45,140 bases of DNA from positions 1 to 45,140 of the forward strand of contig QIAN01000013.1 in NCBI GenBank assembly GCA_003225005.1, given 5' to 3'. Positions 25,930 to 34,403 of this stretch are shown in pieces. The notes under the pieces were generated by a model. That model saw only the letters and a list, made by a program, of their open reading frames with translations, was not told the DNA's origin and searched no databases. Position numbers and translations under genes: made by a program. Origin of the DNA: Acidobacteriota bacterium (lineage in GTDB: Bacteria; Acidobacteriota; Terriglobia; Terriglobales; Acidobacteriaceae). Position 1 is the stretch's first letter, and each line of letters begins with the position of its first letter.

Positions 25930-26632
25930 TATTGTGCTGCTGATGCTGTTCGTATCTGGCATGGCAGCAGGTTCGGACCACGCGGTGATCGAGAGCGTCC
26001 ACGCAACTCAAGGTGTCCCGCTCGATCCCGATCCCACGTCAGCATTCTGGCGCGCATCACGTCCGGTGTACATGGAGAGAGACGGTTTCGGAAAGATCGT
26101 TCCCCACTATCGCACCGAGGTCCGCACGCGCTGGACGAAGAACAATCTCTACTTTCTGTTCGTCTGCCCCTACGTGGAGCTCCACCTTAAGCCTGCGCCG
26201 AATACTCAGAAAGAAACCAACGAACTATGGAATTGGGACGTCGCCGAAGTCTTCCTCGGCTCCGATTTTACGAATATCAAGCGCTACAAGGAGTTTGAAG
26301 TCTCTCCACAGGGCGAGTGGGTTGACCTCGATATCGACCTCAGCAAGCCGCACCACGAAGACGGCTGGACCTGGAACTCGGGCTTCGAAGTGAAGGCGCG
26401 CATTGACCAAGCCACGCACACCTGGTACGGCGCGATGCGCATTCCGTTGGCTGCGATCGACGCACGTTCTCCGGCCGTCGGAAACACGATGCGCATCAAC
26501 CTGTTTCGGAGTCAGGGGCCGCCTTCGCATCAGCAAGCGGTAACATGGCAAGCTCCTATGAGCGATTCGTTTCACGTTCCTGAACGTTTTGGTTTGATCC
26601 GGCTGGTGGAAAAGCTTACGGAGAAGGAGTGA
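25913..26632 (+). CDS. Secreted CBM9-like carbohydrate-binding protein (operon gene 6)
   Basis: 239 residues. I chose ATG 25913 because it opens with a signal peptide (MNGFANIVLLMLFVSGMAAG) and overlaps gene 5 by only 17 nt. The mature part is a CBM9-like beta-sandwich: FWRASRPVYM, TEVRTRWTKNNLYFLFVC, NWDVAEVFLG, YKEFEVSPQGEWVDLDID, TWYGAMRIPL, and NTMRINLFRSQG. These single-domain proteins occur beside polysaccharide-degrading genes and probably bind glycan at the cell surface or in the periplasm; no enzyme activity is expected. It is odd to find it between cytoplasmic enzymes in a coupled operon. Its stop abuts the start of the CocE-type hydrolase. Confidence 0.82.
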   Translation: MNGFANIVLLMLFVSGMAAGSDHAVIESVHATQGVPLDPDPTSAFWRASRPVYMERDGFGKIVPHYRTEVRTRWTKNNLYFLFVCPYVELHLKPAPNTQKETNELWNWDVAEVFLGSDFTNIKRYKEFEVSPQGEWVDLDIDLSKPHHEDGWTWNSGFEVKARIDQATHTWYGAMRIPLAAIDARSPAVGNTMRINLFRSQGPPSHQQAVTWQAPMSDSFHVPERFGLIRLVEKLTEKE

Positions 26633-28434
26633 TGAGCTTGAATATCTGGACTATCCATAAAGTTGTCTTGATCAATGCGTTCGCAATTCTGACGCTCGTT
26701 CCGCGATTCGCGCTCGCCGCCGAGCCGTATGCCGTGACTGTTGAACACGGCGTCGCAGTGACAATGCGCGATGGCACTGTGCTTCGTGCCGATATTTACC
26801 GCCCCGCGGCACCAGGAAGATTCCCAGTTCTTCTCACGCGAACTCCTTACGATAAACAAAACGACGATGGCGTCGATTTTGGACATAAGGGAGCAGCGCG
26901 CGGTTACGTTGTGATCAACCAGGATGTTCGCGGACGCTACACGTCGGACGGCGACTGGTATCCTTTCCTGCACGAATCCAACGACGGCTACGACACTGCC
27001 GAATGGGCGGCGGCGCTGACTTATTCTGATGGCAGAGTAGGAATGTATGGAGGCTCGTATGTCGGGGCCACCCAGATGCTGGCTGCGATCGCACATCCGC
27101 CACATCTCGCCGGAATATGTCCGGTCGTGACCGCGAGCAACTATCACGATGGGTGGACGTACCAGGGCGGTGCGTTTGAACAGTGGTTCAACGAATCGTG
27201 GACCTCAGGTCTGGCCCAGGACACGCTTAACCGCTTTGTGCGAAGTCACACAAATGCGTTGAACGGTATTGCGAAACTTCCTCTTACTCAATACCCGCTT
27301 TTTGAATTGCCGCAGGCGTCCTCCGATGCAAGCTTCCTGCATTCTCTGGCTCCGTACTTTCTCGACTGGCTGGCCCACCCCGGTTATGACGATTATTGGA
27401 AGCGCTGGTCTATCGAGGAGCACTATGCCGACATCGGAGTACCCTCTCTGACAGTCGCAGCCTGGTATGACATTTTTCTGGGTGGATCACTGCGCAACTA
27501 CGTCGGAGTGAAGCTGCATGGCAAGGACGAAGCCGCGCGCCGTGGACAACATCTCCTGGTCACGATCGGCGGGCACGCCGGTTCCCGCCGTAAGGTTGGC
27601 GAAGTAGACTTCGGCCCCGCCGCTCCGTTTGACGAAGATGAAACTACTTTGAGCTGGTATGACTATCTCTTCAAGAACATTGCTAACGACTTTTCCCATC
27701 CCAAGCCTGTGAAGCTTTTTGTTATGGGCGCCAACCAATGGCGTGAGGAAGATGACTGGCCTCTCGTTCGTGCCCGCAACACCAGATACTTCCTGCATTC
27801 GGCGGGAAAGGCGAACTCAGCGATGGGCGACGGTAGTCTGGTCGCATCGGCTCCTCGCTCGGACAAACCTGACCAGTACGTATACGATCCTGCAAACCCG
27901 GCGCCCACTTTCGGCGGTCCTTTATGTTGTGACTCGGAGCACCTCGGACCCGGGCCCCGCGACCAGCGAGCGATGGAAGCGCGCTCTGATGTTTTGGTCT
28001 ACTCAACGCGTCCGCTGGAGCAGGACCTCGAAGTAACGGGACCTGTCCAACTCGAACTCTTTGCCAAGTCCTCCGCCGTCGACACCGACTTTACAGCCAA
28101 ACTGGTAGACGTCGGGCCAGACGGATTCGCGCAAAACCTAACAGAAGGAATTGTTCGCGCTCGGTATCGCAATTCGCAGGAAAAGGCAGAACTCATGAAC
28201 CCGGGCCAGATTTACAAGTTCACCTTGGACTTGTGGGCGACAGCAAATGTCTTCCGCAAGGGGCACGCATTGCGACTGGAGATCAGCAGCAGCAATTTCC
28301 CTCGTTTCGATAAAAACCAAAATACGGGTGATGACGCCGGAGTCGGCGGAAAATCAGTGCCGGCGACGAACACGATCTATCACGATGCCGAGCACCCCTC
28401 GGCGCTAGTTCTTCCGATCGTGCCGACCACCTGA
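26632..28434 (+). CDS. Secreted CocE/NonD-type X-Pro hydrolase family protein (operon gene 7)
   Basis: 600 residues if started at ATG 26632. GTG 26629 and TTG 26638 are alternatives, and TTG has the better distance (8 nt) to AAGGAG. A signal peptide precedes the mature start near AAEPYAV. The alpha/beta-hydrolase core has VRGRYTSDGDWYP, nucleophile Ser in MYGGSYVGATQ (about residue 140), an Asp region in YDIFLGGSLRNY, and a candidate His in IGGHAG. A C-terminal jelly-roll (about 430-600) is typical of the CocE/X-prolyl-dipeptidyl-peptidase family. Members hydrolyse esters, amides or peptide-like bonds. Here it may trim acyl or peptide substituents from a glycan, which is speculative. It is joined to gene 6 by a TGATG overlap. 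Confidence 0.82.
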   Translation: MSLNIWTIHKVVLINAFAILTLVPRFALAAEPYAVTVEHGVAVTMRDGTVLRADIYRPAAPGRFPVLLTRTPYDKQNDDGVDFGHKGAARGYVVINQDVRGRYTSDGDWYPFLHESNDGYDTAEWAAALTYSDGRVGMYGGSYVGATQMLAAIAHPPHLAGICPVVTASNYHDGWTYQGGAFEQWFNESWTSGLAQDTLNRFVRSHTNALNGIAKLPLTQYPLFELPQASSDASFLHSLAPYFLDWLAHPGYDDYWKRWSIEEHYADIGVPSLTVAAWYDIFLGGSLRNYVGVKLHGKDEAARRGQHLLVTIGGHAGSRRKVGEVDFGPAAPFDEDETTLSWYDYLFKNIANDFSHPKPVKLFVMGANQWREEDDWPLVRARNTRYFLHSAGKANSAMGDGSLVASAPRSDKPDQYVYDPANPAPTFGGPLCCDSEHLGPGPRDQRAMEARSDVLVYSTRPLEQDLEVTGPVQLELFAKSSAVDTDFTAKLVDVGPDGFAQNLTEGIVRARYRNSQEKAELMNPGQIYKFTLDLWATANVFRKGHALRLEISSSNFPRFDKNQNTGDDAGVGGKSVPATNTIYHDAEHPSALVLPIVPTT

Positions 28435-28496
28435 CGTGATAACGAACAAAGGGCCGCCCTTCGACGCCCGTCTGCAACCATATCTCCGGAGATTCC

Positions 28497-29531
28497 ATGC
28501 CGCACAGCACGTCGAAATGCATCTTCCTTGCCCCGGCACCACGGATAGTGTCCGACATTTTTGAGGAGAACGACCTGCTTCGGTTGCGCGCCGTTGGAGA
28601 TGTGGTGATTCACGAAGGTGGCCCCGTCACAGATGCAATCTTTGAAAACAGCGCCGCGAAAGCAGAAATCATCATCGGCCAGATTGACCTGCCCGAATCA
28701 CGCCTGAAGCGCGCCACGTCGCTCAGAGCAGTGTTCAATGTGGAGGGCAATTTTCTTCCTAACATTGACTACGCCTACTGCTTTCGACACAGCATACGTG
28801 TTCTCAATATAAGTCCGGTATTCGCTGAGCCCGTCGCCGAGGCGGCGTTGGGCATGGCCATTGACCTCGCCCGCGGGATCACCCGGTCAGATCGCCTTTT
28901 CCGCCAGGGTACCGAGCAGTACAGGTTGGCCGCGAACACCGAGGCGTTCTCTCTCTTCCGCCAGGAGGTAGGTTTTATCGGGTTAGGCGATCTCGGCCGT
29001 GCGATCTTGCCATTGCTTCGCTCGTTCGGTTGCCGCGTTCGCGCATACGACCCGTGGCTGCCAGCGGAATATATTCAAACCTTGGGATGTGAAGCCTCTT
29101 CCCTGGATGAGGTCCTGCGCGGCTCGCGCCTTATTTTCGTAGTCGCGGGGGCCACTTCGCAGAATCAGGGCTTTCTGGGCGCAAAACAGTTCTCCTCAAT
29201 GCAGCGGGGGGCCGCCTTAGTCCTGGTCAGTCGCGCAGCAGTCGTGGATTTTGACGCTATGCTGGATTTCGCCGCGAAAGGACACATCCGCTTCGCAACC
29301 GACGTCTTTCCAGAGGAACCGCTGCCTGGCTCACACCGGGCACGGCATACCGACAATGCAATTCTCTGCGCGCATCAGGCCGGCGCAATGGAAACGGCGA
29401 TCAAATGGATTGGGAAGCTGGTTGTTGCGGACGCGGAACTGATGGCCCGCGGGCTTCCACCGATTTTGTGCAAAGTTGCCCAGCCTGAAACCATTGCCCT
29501 GTTTCGGAGTAAACCCATCAGCAAAACTTGA
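28497..29531 (+). CDS. D-2-hydroxyacid dehydrogenase family protein (operon gene 8)
   Basis: 344 residues from ATG 28497, 62 nt after gene 7. The NAD motif is GLGDLGRAILPLL. The catalytic set is kept: Arg in LVSRAAVVDFDAM, Glu in FPEEPLPGSH, and His in CAHQAG. The N-terminal domain starts STSKCIFLAPAPRIVSDIF and has the EAALGMAIDLARG helix of 3-phosphoglycerate dehydrogenase-like relatives. It is only distantly similar to the 21242 protein, so the pair probably acts on different acids rather than being a recent duplication. It ends the plus-strand run; beyond it lies the group II intron on the other strand. An AACGAACAAAG motif precedes it (28441-28451), so it may have its own promoter. Confidence 0.82.
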   Translation: MPHSTSKCIFLAPAPRIVSDIFEENDLLRLRAVGDVVIHEGGPVTDAIFENSAAKAEIIIGQIDLPESRLKRATSLRAVFNVEGNFLPNIDYAYCFRHSIRVLNISPVFAEPVAEAALGMAIDLARGITRSDRLFRQGTEQYRLAANTEAFSLFRQEVGFIGLGDLGRAILPLLRSFGCRVRAYDPWLPAEYIQTLGCEASSLDEVLRGSRLIFVVAGATSQNQGFLGAKQFSSMQRGAALVLVSRAAVVDFDAMLDFAAKGHIRFATDVFPEEPLPGSHRARHTDNAILCAHQAGAMETAIKWIGKLVVADAELMARGLPPILCKVAQPETIALFRSKPISKT

Positions 29532-29796
29532 CAGATCAGGAAATCCGCCCGGCCAGCAACTGGATTCGGGGAACTGGCGGCTAGCTCGATGAGCGCTCTG
29601 GCTTGATTACAGCAGTCATGTACGCACAATAGGGCACGAGGCACCCGCCACGGGAGGGCTCTACGCTCTCGCGTCCTCTCACTTTCCGAGTAGAGGAGTC
29701 CCGGTGAGCTGTAGGCTTCCTTTGGCTGTATCCGCCGTTTCCAGCTTCGTGCCCGCTTAAGTCCACCATGGCTCATCGGGGATCTCCCCCCTCACG
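29532..29796. other. Non-coding stretch around the intron 3' end
   Basis: No gene. On the minus strand it follows intron domain V and must hold domain VI and the 3' splice site. A hairpin GGGG-GGAGAT-CCCC lies just after domain V (about 29780-29793). A further stem, TCCTCT...AGAGGA with a GGAAA loop, lies near 29680-29705. I cannot fix the last intron base. The part nearest 29532 is presumably the 3' exon, the intergenic DNA behind the dehydrogenase gene. Confidence 0.4.
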
Positions 29797-29829
29797 GACC
29801 CCACCGTGCAGATTTCCCGCAGTGGGTTC
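29797..29829 (-). ncRNA. Group II intron domain V hairpin
   Basis: 33 nt on the minus strand, from GAACCCAC to GTGGGGTC, with a distal stem TGCGG...CTGCA closed by a GAAA-type loop and a two-base CG bulge on the 3' side. This is the architecture of the catalytic domain V. It begins 2 nt after the maturase stop. The catalytic triad position reads AAC, where AGC is usual, and pairs A with G rather than as a G-U wobble. It may be a lesion or a feature of a divergent class. Confidence 0.6.
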
Positions 29830-29830
29830 T

Positions 29831-31141
29831 TCAGGCGTGACTCCCTGCGCCCGCCCGGGCCTGTGTGATCCGAGGTAGCAGCAGCGGGTACTGACGTAGG
29901 ATTTCTGCAAACCTTTCCCACGTCAGCTGCTTTCCACGTGTTCGGCGGCTCAGCCATTCCCGCCAGATGCAACGGACTCTCTGATAGAACTGCCGAATAG
30001 CGCGGTAGTTCGTGCGTCGTCCGTAGTACTGGTAATGGCCGCGGAGCTTGGCGTTCAGGGTTTTCTGCTGCTCGTTCACAGCATCGTGCCGGTGCTGTTT
30101 GCACCATTCCCAGACTGCCTTCAGACCTCTACCCAGCCGCTTGGCAATGGTCTTCACGTGCACTGTGAACCTCCCCTGTCGGCTGCGGGCGCATATGTGC
30201 ACAAAGCCCAAGAAATTGAAGGTTGCAGGTTTCTTTCCCTGCTTCTTCGCGTTCTTGGCTGCATATCGCCCGAATTCAATCAGCCGCGTCTTCTCCGGGT
30301 GCAGTGTCAAACCGTATTTCTCGAATCGCTTCGGCAAGACAGCCAGCACCTTTTCTGCGTCCTCCTTGTGCTGGAAGCACAAGATGGCATCATCAGCAAA
30401 GCGGATCTCGTAGGCTTCCCCTTTTAACCGGGGCTTCACTTCGTTCTCGAACCACTCATCGAGAATGTAGTGCAGGAATATATTGGCCAGGAGCGGACTG
30501 ATGGGTTGCCCCTGTCCTGTACCTGTTTCGCTCACGAGTAGTCTGCCGTCCTCGATGACTCCGACTTTGATCCATTTTCCGATCAGGCGGAGCACGCTTC
30601 CGTCGATCACACGCTTCTCTATCATCTCGACCAGAGCCGCTCTCACAATCGAGTCGAAATATGAGCGGATGTCAATCTCCAGAATCCACCCTATGGGCCG
30701 GGTACAGATGATCCGCCCCACTTCATCCAGTGCTTGGTGTTGCCCGCGTCCGGGTCGAAACCCGTACGAGCAATCGAGAAAATCCTGCTCGTAGATGGCA
30801 TTTAATAGGTCAACCGCCGCTTTCTGCACGATCTTATCCTCGAGGGCGGGAATCGAGATCGGCCTCTGTTTCCCGTCTTCTTTCGGAATATAGACACGTC
30901 GCAATGGTTGTACCCGATACTTGCCTTCTTTGAGCCGCTGGTGGAGCTGTCGGATATTCTCTTCCGCGTTCGTCTCGTATTGTTGGTACGTGACGCCGCC
31001 GATCCCGGCACTGGCATTCTTTCGAAGACTCCGGAATGCCTCATACAACTTCTCGCCTGTGATCAGGTGAGCAATAGAGGAGAACTGCCGTTTCGGATCT
31101 TCCTTGGCGAGTTCAGCTATTCTGTTGATGTCTGTGAACAT
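29831..31141 (-). CDS. ltrA: Group II intron reverse transcriptase/maturase
   Basis: 436 residues from ATG 31141 (MFTDINRIAELAKED); an open frame extends to 31411 but overlaps intron RNA domains. RT blocks are in order: GIGGVTYQQYE, YRVQPLRRVYIPK, KQRPISIPALEDKIVQ, CSYGFRPGRGQHQALDEV, LEIDIRSYFDSI (first catalytic Asp), TGQGQPISPLLANIFLHY, RFADDAILCF (the YxDD box as FADD), then the maturase X region ending RAIRQFYQRVRCIW. No HNH endonuclease domain follows, so retrohoming would rely on nicked or single-stranded targets. The protein splices and mobilises its own intron. The frame is complete, so activity is possible if the RNA is sound. The stop lies directly before domain V. Confidence 0.9.
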   Translation of the reverse strand: MFTDINRIAELAKEDPKRQFSSIAHLITGEKLYEAFRSLRKNASAGIGGVTYQQYETNAEENIRQLHQRLKEGKYRVQPLRRVYIPKEDGKQRPISIPALEDKIVQKAAVDLLNAIYEQDFLDCSYGFRPGRGQHQALDEVGRIICTRPIGWILEIDIRSYFDSIVRAALVEMIEKRVIDGSVLRLIGKWIKVGVIEDGRLLVSETGTGQGQPISPLLANIFLHYILDEWFENEVKPRLKGEAYEIRFADDAILCFQHKEDAEKVLAVLPKRFEKYGLTLHPEKTRLIEFGRYAAKNAKKQGKKPATFNFLGFVHICARSRQGRFTVHVKTIAKRLGRGLKAVWEWCKQHRHDAVNEQQKTLNAKLRGHYQYYGRRTNYRAIRQFYQRVRCIWREWLSRRTRGKQLTWERFAEILRQYPLLLPRITQARAGAGSHA

Positions 31142-31945
31142 ATCGTTTCGAGCTCCGCGTCTCGTTATGTTTCCTTTCAGCAGATTCGTACGCTTGCTTC
31201 CCCCTTCCCTCCAGTGGGTGCCGTGGCCGCCCGTTTCCGGAGCCCTGCGGTTCCCCACCTTCGTCGGTACTATAAGGTTGTAAGACTGCTCCAGCATCCC
31301 TCCGTGCTTCCTCCGGTCGACCCTTGGTTGCACGTACCTCTCGACCCATTCCCTGAGGCGGTCCTCCTGGTGTGAGAGGAGATGGGGAGCTCTCTTCGGT
31401 TCCTGGGCCATCCCTGTGGAGCCTGCCCTGGGCTAGAGACCCCGGCGAGCCGGCGCGACCTCGCTATAACGGTCGCCGCCAGATACTGCCTTCCGCTGAC
31501 GCAAACACGTTGGCCTCGCGACGATACATGATTTCGGGGCTGAATCCTCACGGCCTGCTACCTTGTTGTCTACGCTTCGCACCCACCAGTCGCCCGGTGA
31601 ATGGCAAGACTCACTACTGACCTGTCTGCTCGACTTTGATCAGGCGGGATTTGCACCCGCTGGATGGCAATAAGAGGTTTCGCTTATCTCACTAACAGTT
31701 CCTCCTCTTCCAAGCTTTTCCGAACGCGATGCGTCGTCTGTTCTTTCTTGGCAACTGCGCTGCGTCCCTTTTCTGATCTCCGCCTTGCTTTGTGCGGGGT
31801 TGCAATCTGCGTCGGCAGAGCGATCTCCCTGGAGTATTCCTGACGCTCTTCTGCCACCGACGAATCCCATCTATTCCGATGCCATGGAACTGGCTCGGAG
31901 GGGCGGAGATCGCATGAGGGTACCCGCACCGGTAGCACGGTAGGC

Positions 31946-32893
31946 TCAAAGCAGAGACAACCGACGGGCGCAGTCGGTCATGATTTCTGCCTCCCAAGCG
32001 GGACGCTGTCGGTTGTTGGGGTGCGTCCGATCGCTGGGAATCCGTCCGATCAGGTTTAGGAACACCGCGGCGGAATGTTTGTACGCGGGAACGGGTGCGC
32101 GAAAGGCGACGTTTCCCAAGTACTGCAGGGCATCCGAAAGGGCGTAGTACTTGGGGTCTCCGATCTCCCAGAGTCGGTCCCGCGCGGCGAATTTCTCTGG
32201 CGCAAAGGCGGCAAGTCCCAGCAAGTAGTCCGACCCGTATTCGATCATGTTGATTCCCAGGTCGTTCCCTGTGTAGATGCGAAAGTCTGGCCGGTGTGCA
32301 TCACGAAGGGCGAGTCGTTCAAGTTCCAGAAGACGGTCGAGAGAAGAGTGTTTCATTCCCTTGATTTCTGGAATGTCCATCAAGCGCCGGATTGTCTCCG
32401 AGTCGTAGATCTCCCCGCTCGCCGCAAACATCGGGCCCAATTCGAACGCCAGCACGTGTGGATAGTTTCGACATACGTCTCGATAAGCCTTAGCTGTTTT
32501 TGCCGGAGACTTACCTTGCAAACGAGCCGTCTGAAACAAGATTGGTATGCCCTCAAAACGAACGATGGTGTCGATCTGCCGGCGATAAAGCATGACAATG
32601 TCGTCGCCGGCGTGCTGTTCGATATACGCGCCCGCCACAAACGGAATGCCTTTCCCGAGAGCCTGCCGCGTCCAGTCCAGCACCTCTTCCTTTTCCGTAT
32701 CGCTCAAGTAGTTCAGGTAGCCGGTGTCCATGTTGACGGCATTCATCAGGCCAGCTCGATGGGTGGAAATCAGCTGCTTCGCAAACGCGTCGACGGCGAC
32801 TCGGCCATCTGGCTCATAGGGCAATAAGGCGGCGGCCATGCCCTGCACTTTGCGTCGTGGTGCTTGGCGCTCGAGCAACTCCTCAACCGTCAT
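31946..32893 (-). CDS. DHDPS/aldolase family protein, second copy
   Basis: 315 residues from ATG 32893, chosen for GGAG 7 nt upstream; ATG 32956 would overlap the upstream gene by 17 nt. A TIM barrel of the dihydrodipicolinate-synthase type: LLPYEPDGRVAVDAF at the start, AGLMNAVNMDTGYL, VAGAYIEQHAGDD, LAFELGPMF, and Schiff-base Lys in IKGMKHSSLDR (about residue 181), with IYTGNDLGINM after it. Such enzymes cleave or form 2-keto acids from sugar acids. It is the third gene of a minus-strand unit: MFS carrier, flavin oxidoreductase, aldolase. The group II intron begins 17 nt after its stop, leaving the coding sequence intact. Its relation to the 24916 paralogue is distant. Confidence 0.8.
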   Translation of the reverse strand: MTVEELLERQAPRRKVQGMAAALLPYEPDGRVAVDAFAKQLISTHRAGLMNAVNMDTGYLNYLSDTEKEEVLDWTRQALGKGIPFVAGAYIEQHAGDDIVMLYRRQIDTIVRFEGIPILFQTARLQGKSPAKTAKAYRDVCRNYPHVLAFELGPMFAASGEIYDSETIRRLMDIPEIKGMKHSSLDRLLELERLALRDAHRPDFRIYTGNDLGINMIEYGSDYLLGLAAFAPEKFAARDRLWEIGDPKYYALSDALQYLGNVAFRAPVPAYKHSAAVFLNLIGRIPSDRTHPNNRQRPAWEAEIMTDCARRLSLL

Positions 32894-32939
32894 CCCTGAT
32901 CTCCACAATGTGCTCGTACTGTGCCTGAGAAAATCGATG

Positions 32940-34403
32940 TCAGCGCTTCTTGGCATCCTTCAGTTTTTCCGCCAGGTCAGAGTCTTTGTAGTATTCGTCC
33001 AGCGGATAGCAACCAGACGGCAGTCCGTTGCGTGGGGCGGTCGTGCAATCGCTGAAGGTCCTGCAAACCTTCTTGCGTTGGATTTGGGTGCCGGCCGATG
33101 CCTCCCAGAGAAACTCGGGATAGCTCAATACCATCCGGCCGAGCCCCACAAAATCGACCCATCCTTCGCGCACTACGGCCTGCGCTACGTGGGGCAAGAA
33201 GTCCTGCAGGTAGGTGTACCCCGATCCAACCATGAGCAGGTTTGGGAACCGCCGCTTGAGCTGACGGGTCGCTTCCATCTGCCGCGCAACTCCAACCAAA
33301 GGGTCTTCTGGTGGCAGATATCCGTCGGAAGGCGGGTAGAGCGCCGGGCGTTGGATGTGCGGATTGTAGTAGGGGCTACCCGCGGTGATGTTCACCAGCT
33401 GAATTCCAAGCTTCTCTAATAACGATAAAAAGCGCTCCGGCTCACTCAAGTCGGTGTCCGTCGGGTCGAGCGGATTCACGCCAAACCCCCAACGGTAGGG
33501 GATTAAGTCCGGGCAGGTCTCTGCAACTCCGGTGGAGGATTTTCCGTTGGCGCTCTGACTTGGGTCACGCTGGAATGGCACAGTGTCGATCGCCGAAAGC
33601 CGCACTCCAATGTGCAATCCCGGAGAGAGCGAGCGAATCCCTTGGACAACCTCGCGAAGAAAGCGCGTGCGGCCTTCGAAGGTGCCGCCGTAACGTCCCT
33701 CCCGCGTGTGAGCGCTCAGAAATTCATGGCCGAGGTAGCCGTGGCAATGCTTTATGTCCACGAAATCGAAACCTAATTGCCAAGCCATGTACGCCGCCCG
33801 ATGGAAGTCTTCTATGATCGATTCGATTTTACCGTCGGTGAGCAGAGGATAATCGGGGGCCAGCTTCAGGCGCCGGTCCAACAATGGATGGTGATAGAGG
33901 ATGCGTGGTTCGGGGCGGGTATGTTCGTTCGGGCGGCAGTACCGACCAGAGTGCGTCAATTGCAAACCCATTACCAACCCATCGTCGGTGCCGGTTGTCA
34001 GAATATGCTCGTCCCTCAAAACGGTTCGCAGACGCGCAAGGCCTTGTTGCATTCGCGGGGCAGCTAGAAGCTGATTGGGGTTCGCTCGTCCTTCGTGGGA
34101 AACCGCAACCGCTTCTCCGCCCCAGATCAGCTTGCCGCCGCTACGGCCGAAGCGCTGCCACCGCCGAACCGTATTCTCCGAGGGTGCCCCATCAGGAGTT
34201 GCGTCCCAACCCTCCATGGGCTGCACCGCGATCCGGTTGCCGATTTTGAATGGACCGCGTTCCAGCGGCCAGCGCAGCGGCGATTGGGCTCCGGTCACGA
34301 TCTGGGGATCGCACGGGATCTGCAGGTCGAGGGCCCGCAAGTGATCCTGAAAGCGTCTAACGTCCTTCAGGCTGCCCAGGCGAAGGATTGCTCCAGCGCT
34401 CAT
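32940..34403 (-). CDS. NADH:flavin oxidoreductase (Old Yellow Enzyme family)
   Basis: 487 residues from ATG 34403, which overlaps the MFS stop (ATGA). An FMN-binding TIM barrel of the OYE/NADH:flavin oxidoreductase type: RIAVQPMEGWDATPDG near the N-terminus, LQLTHSGRYCRP (His for substrate and flavin), FVDIKHCHGYLGHEFLS, IGVRLSAIDTVPF, and VGSGYTYLQDFLP with FVGLGRMVLSYPEF at the C-terminal phosphate-binding end. There is no iron-sulfur/FAD C-domain of the dienoyl-CoA reductase type. It would reduce activated C=C bonds in the cytoplasm, for example an unsaturated sugar-acid intermediate such as a lyase product (inference). The N-terminal about 35 residues are an extra segment not typical of the barrel. 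Confidence 0.83.
   Translation of the reverse strand: MSAGAILRLGSLKDVRRFQDHLRALDLQIPCDPQIVTGAQSPLRWPLERGPFKIGNRIAVQPMEGWDATPDGAPSENTVRRWQRFGRSGGKLIWGGEAVAVSHEGRANPNQLLAAPRMQQGLARLRTVLRDEHILTTGTDDGLVMGLQLTHSGRYCRPNEHTRPEPRILYHHPLLDRRLKLAPDYPLLTDGKIESIIEDFHRAAYMAWQLGFDFVDIKHCHGYLGHEFLSAHTREGRYGGTFEGRTRFLREVVQGIRSLSPGLHIGVRLSAIDTVPFQRDPSQSANGKSSTGVAETCPDLIPYRWGFGVNPLDPTDTDLSEPERFLSLLEKLGIQLVNITAGSPYYNPHIQRPALYPPSDGYLPPEDPLVGVARQMEATRQLKRRFPNLLMVGSGYTYLQDFLPHVAQAVVREGWVDFVGLGRMVLSYPEFLWEASAGTQIQRKKVCRTFSDCTTAPRNGLPSGCYPLDEYYKDSDLAEKLKDAKKR

Larger units (their letters stand above)
29760..31929 (-). mobile_element. Group II intron (5' end 31929; 3' end approximate)
   Basis: A retroelement of about 2.2 kb on the minus strand. 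Its 5' end is placed at 31929 because the RNA would begin GTGCGGG, matching the group II GUGYG start, 17 nt after the aldolase stop. Just upstream, exon bases GCTACC are complementary to GGTAGC inside the intron (plus-strand 31557-31562), a candidate IBS1/EBS1 pair. A maturase frame fills domain IV, and a domain V-like hairpin follows its stop at 29797-29829. The 3' end is not resolved: 29760 is an estimate from a normal domain VI length. It sits between convergent genes and so interrupts no reading frame. Confidence 0.75.

Noticed and set aside
32075..32827. A 250-codon plus-strand frame opposite the second aldolase
   Set aside because: Antisense to a well-supported TIM-barrel gene; no motif, no ribosome-binding site.
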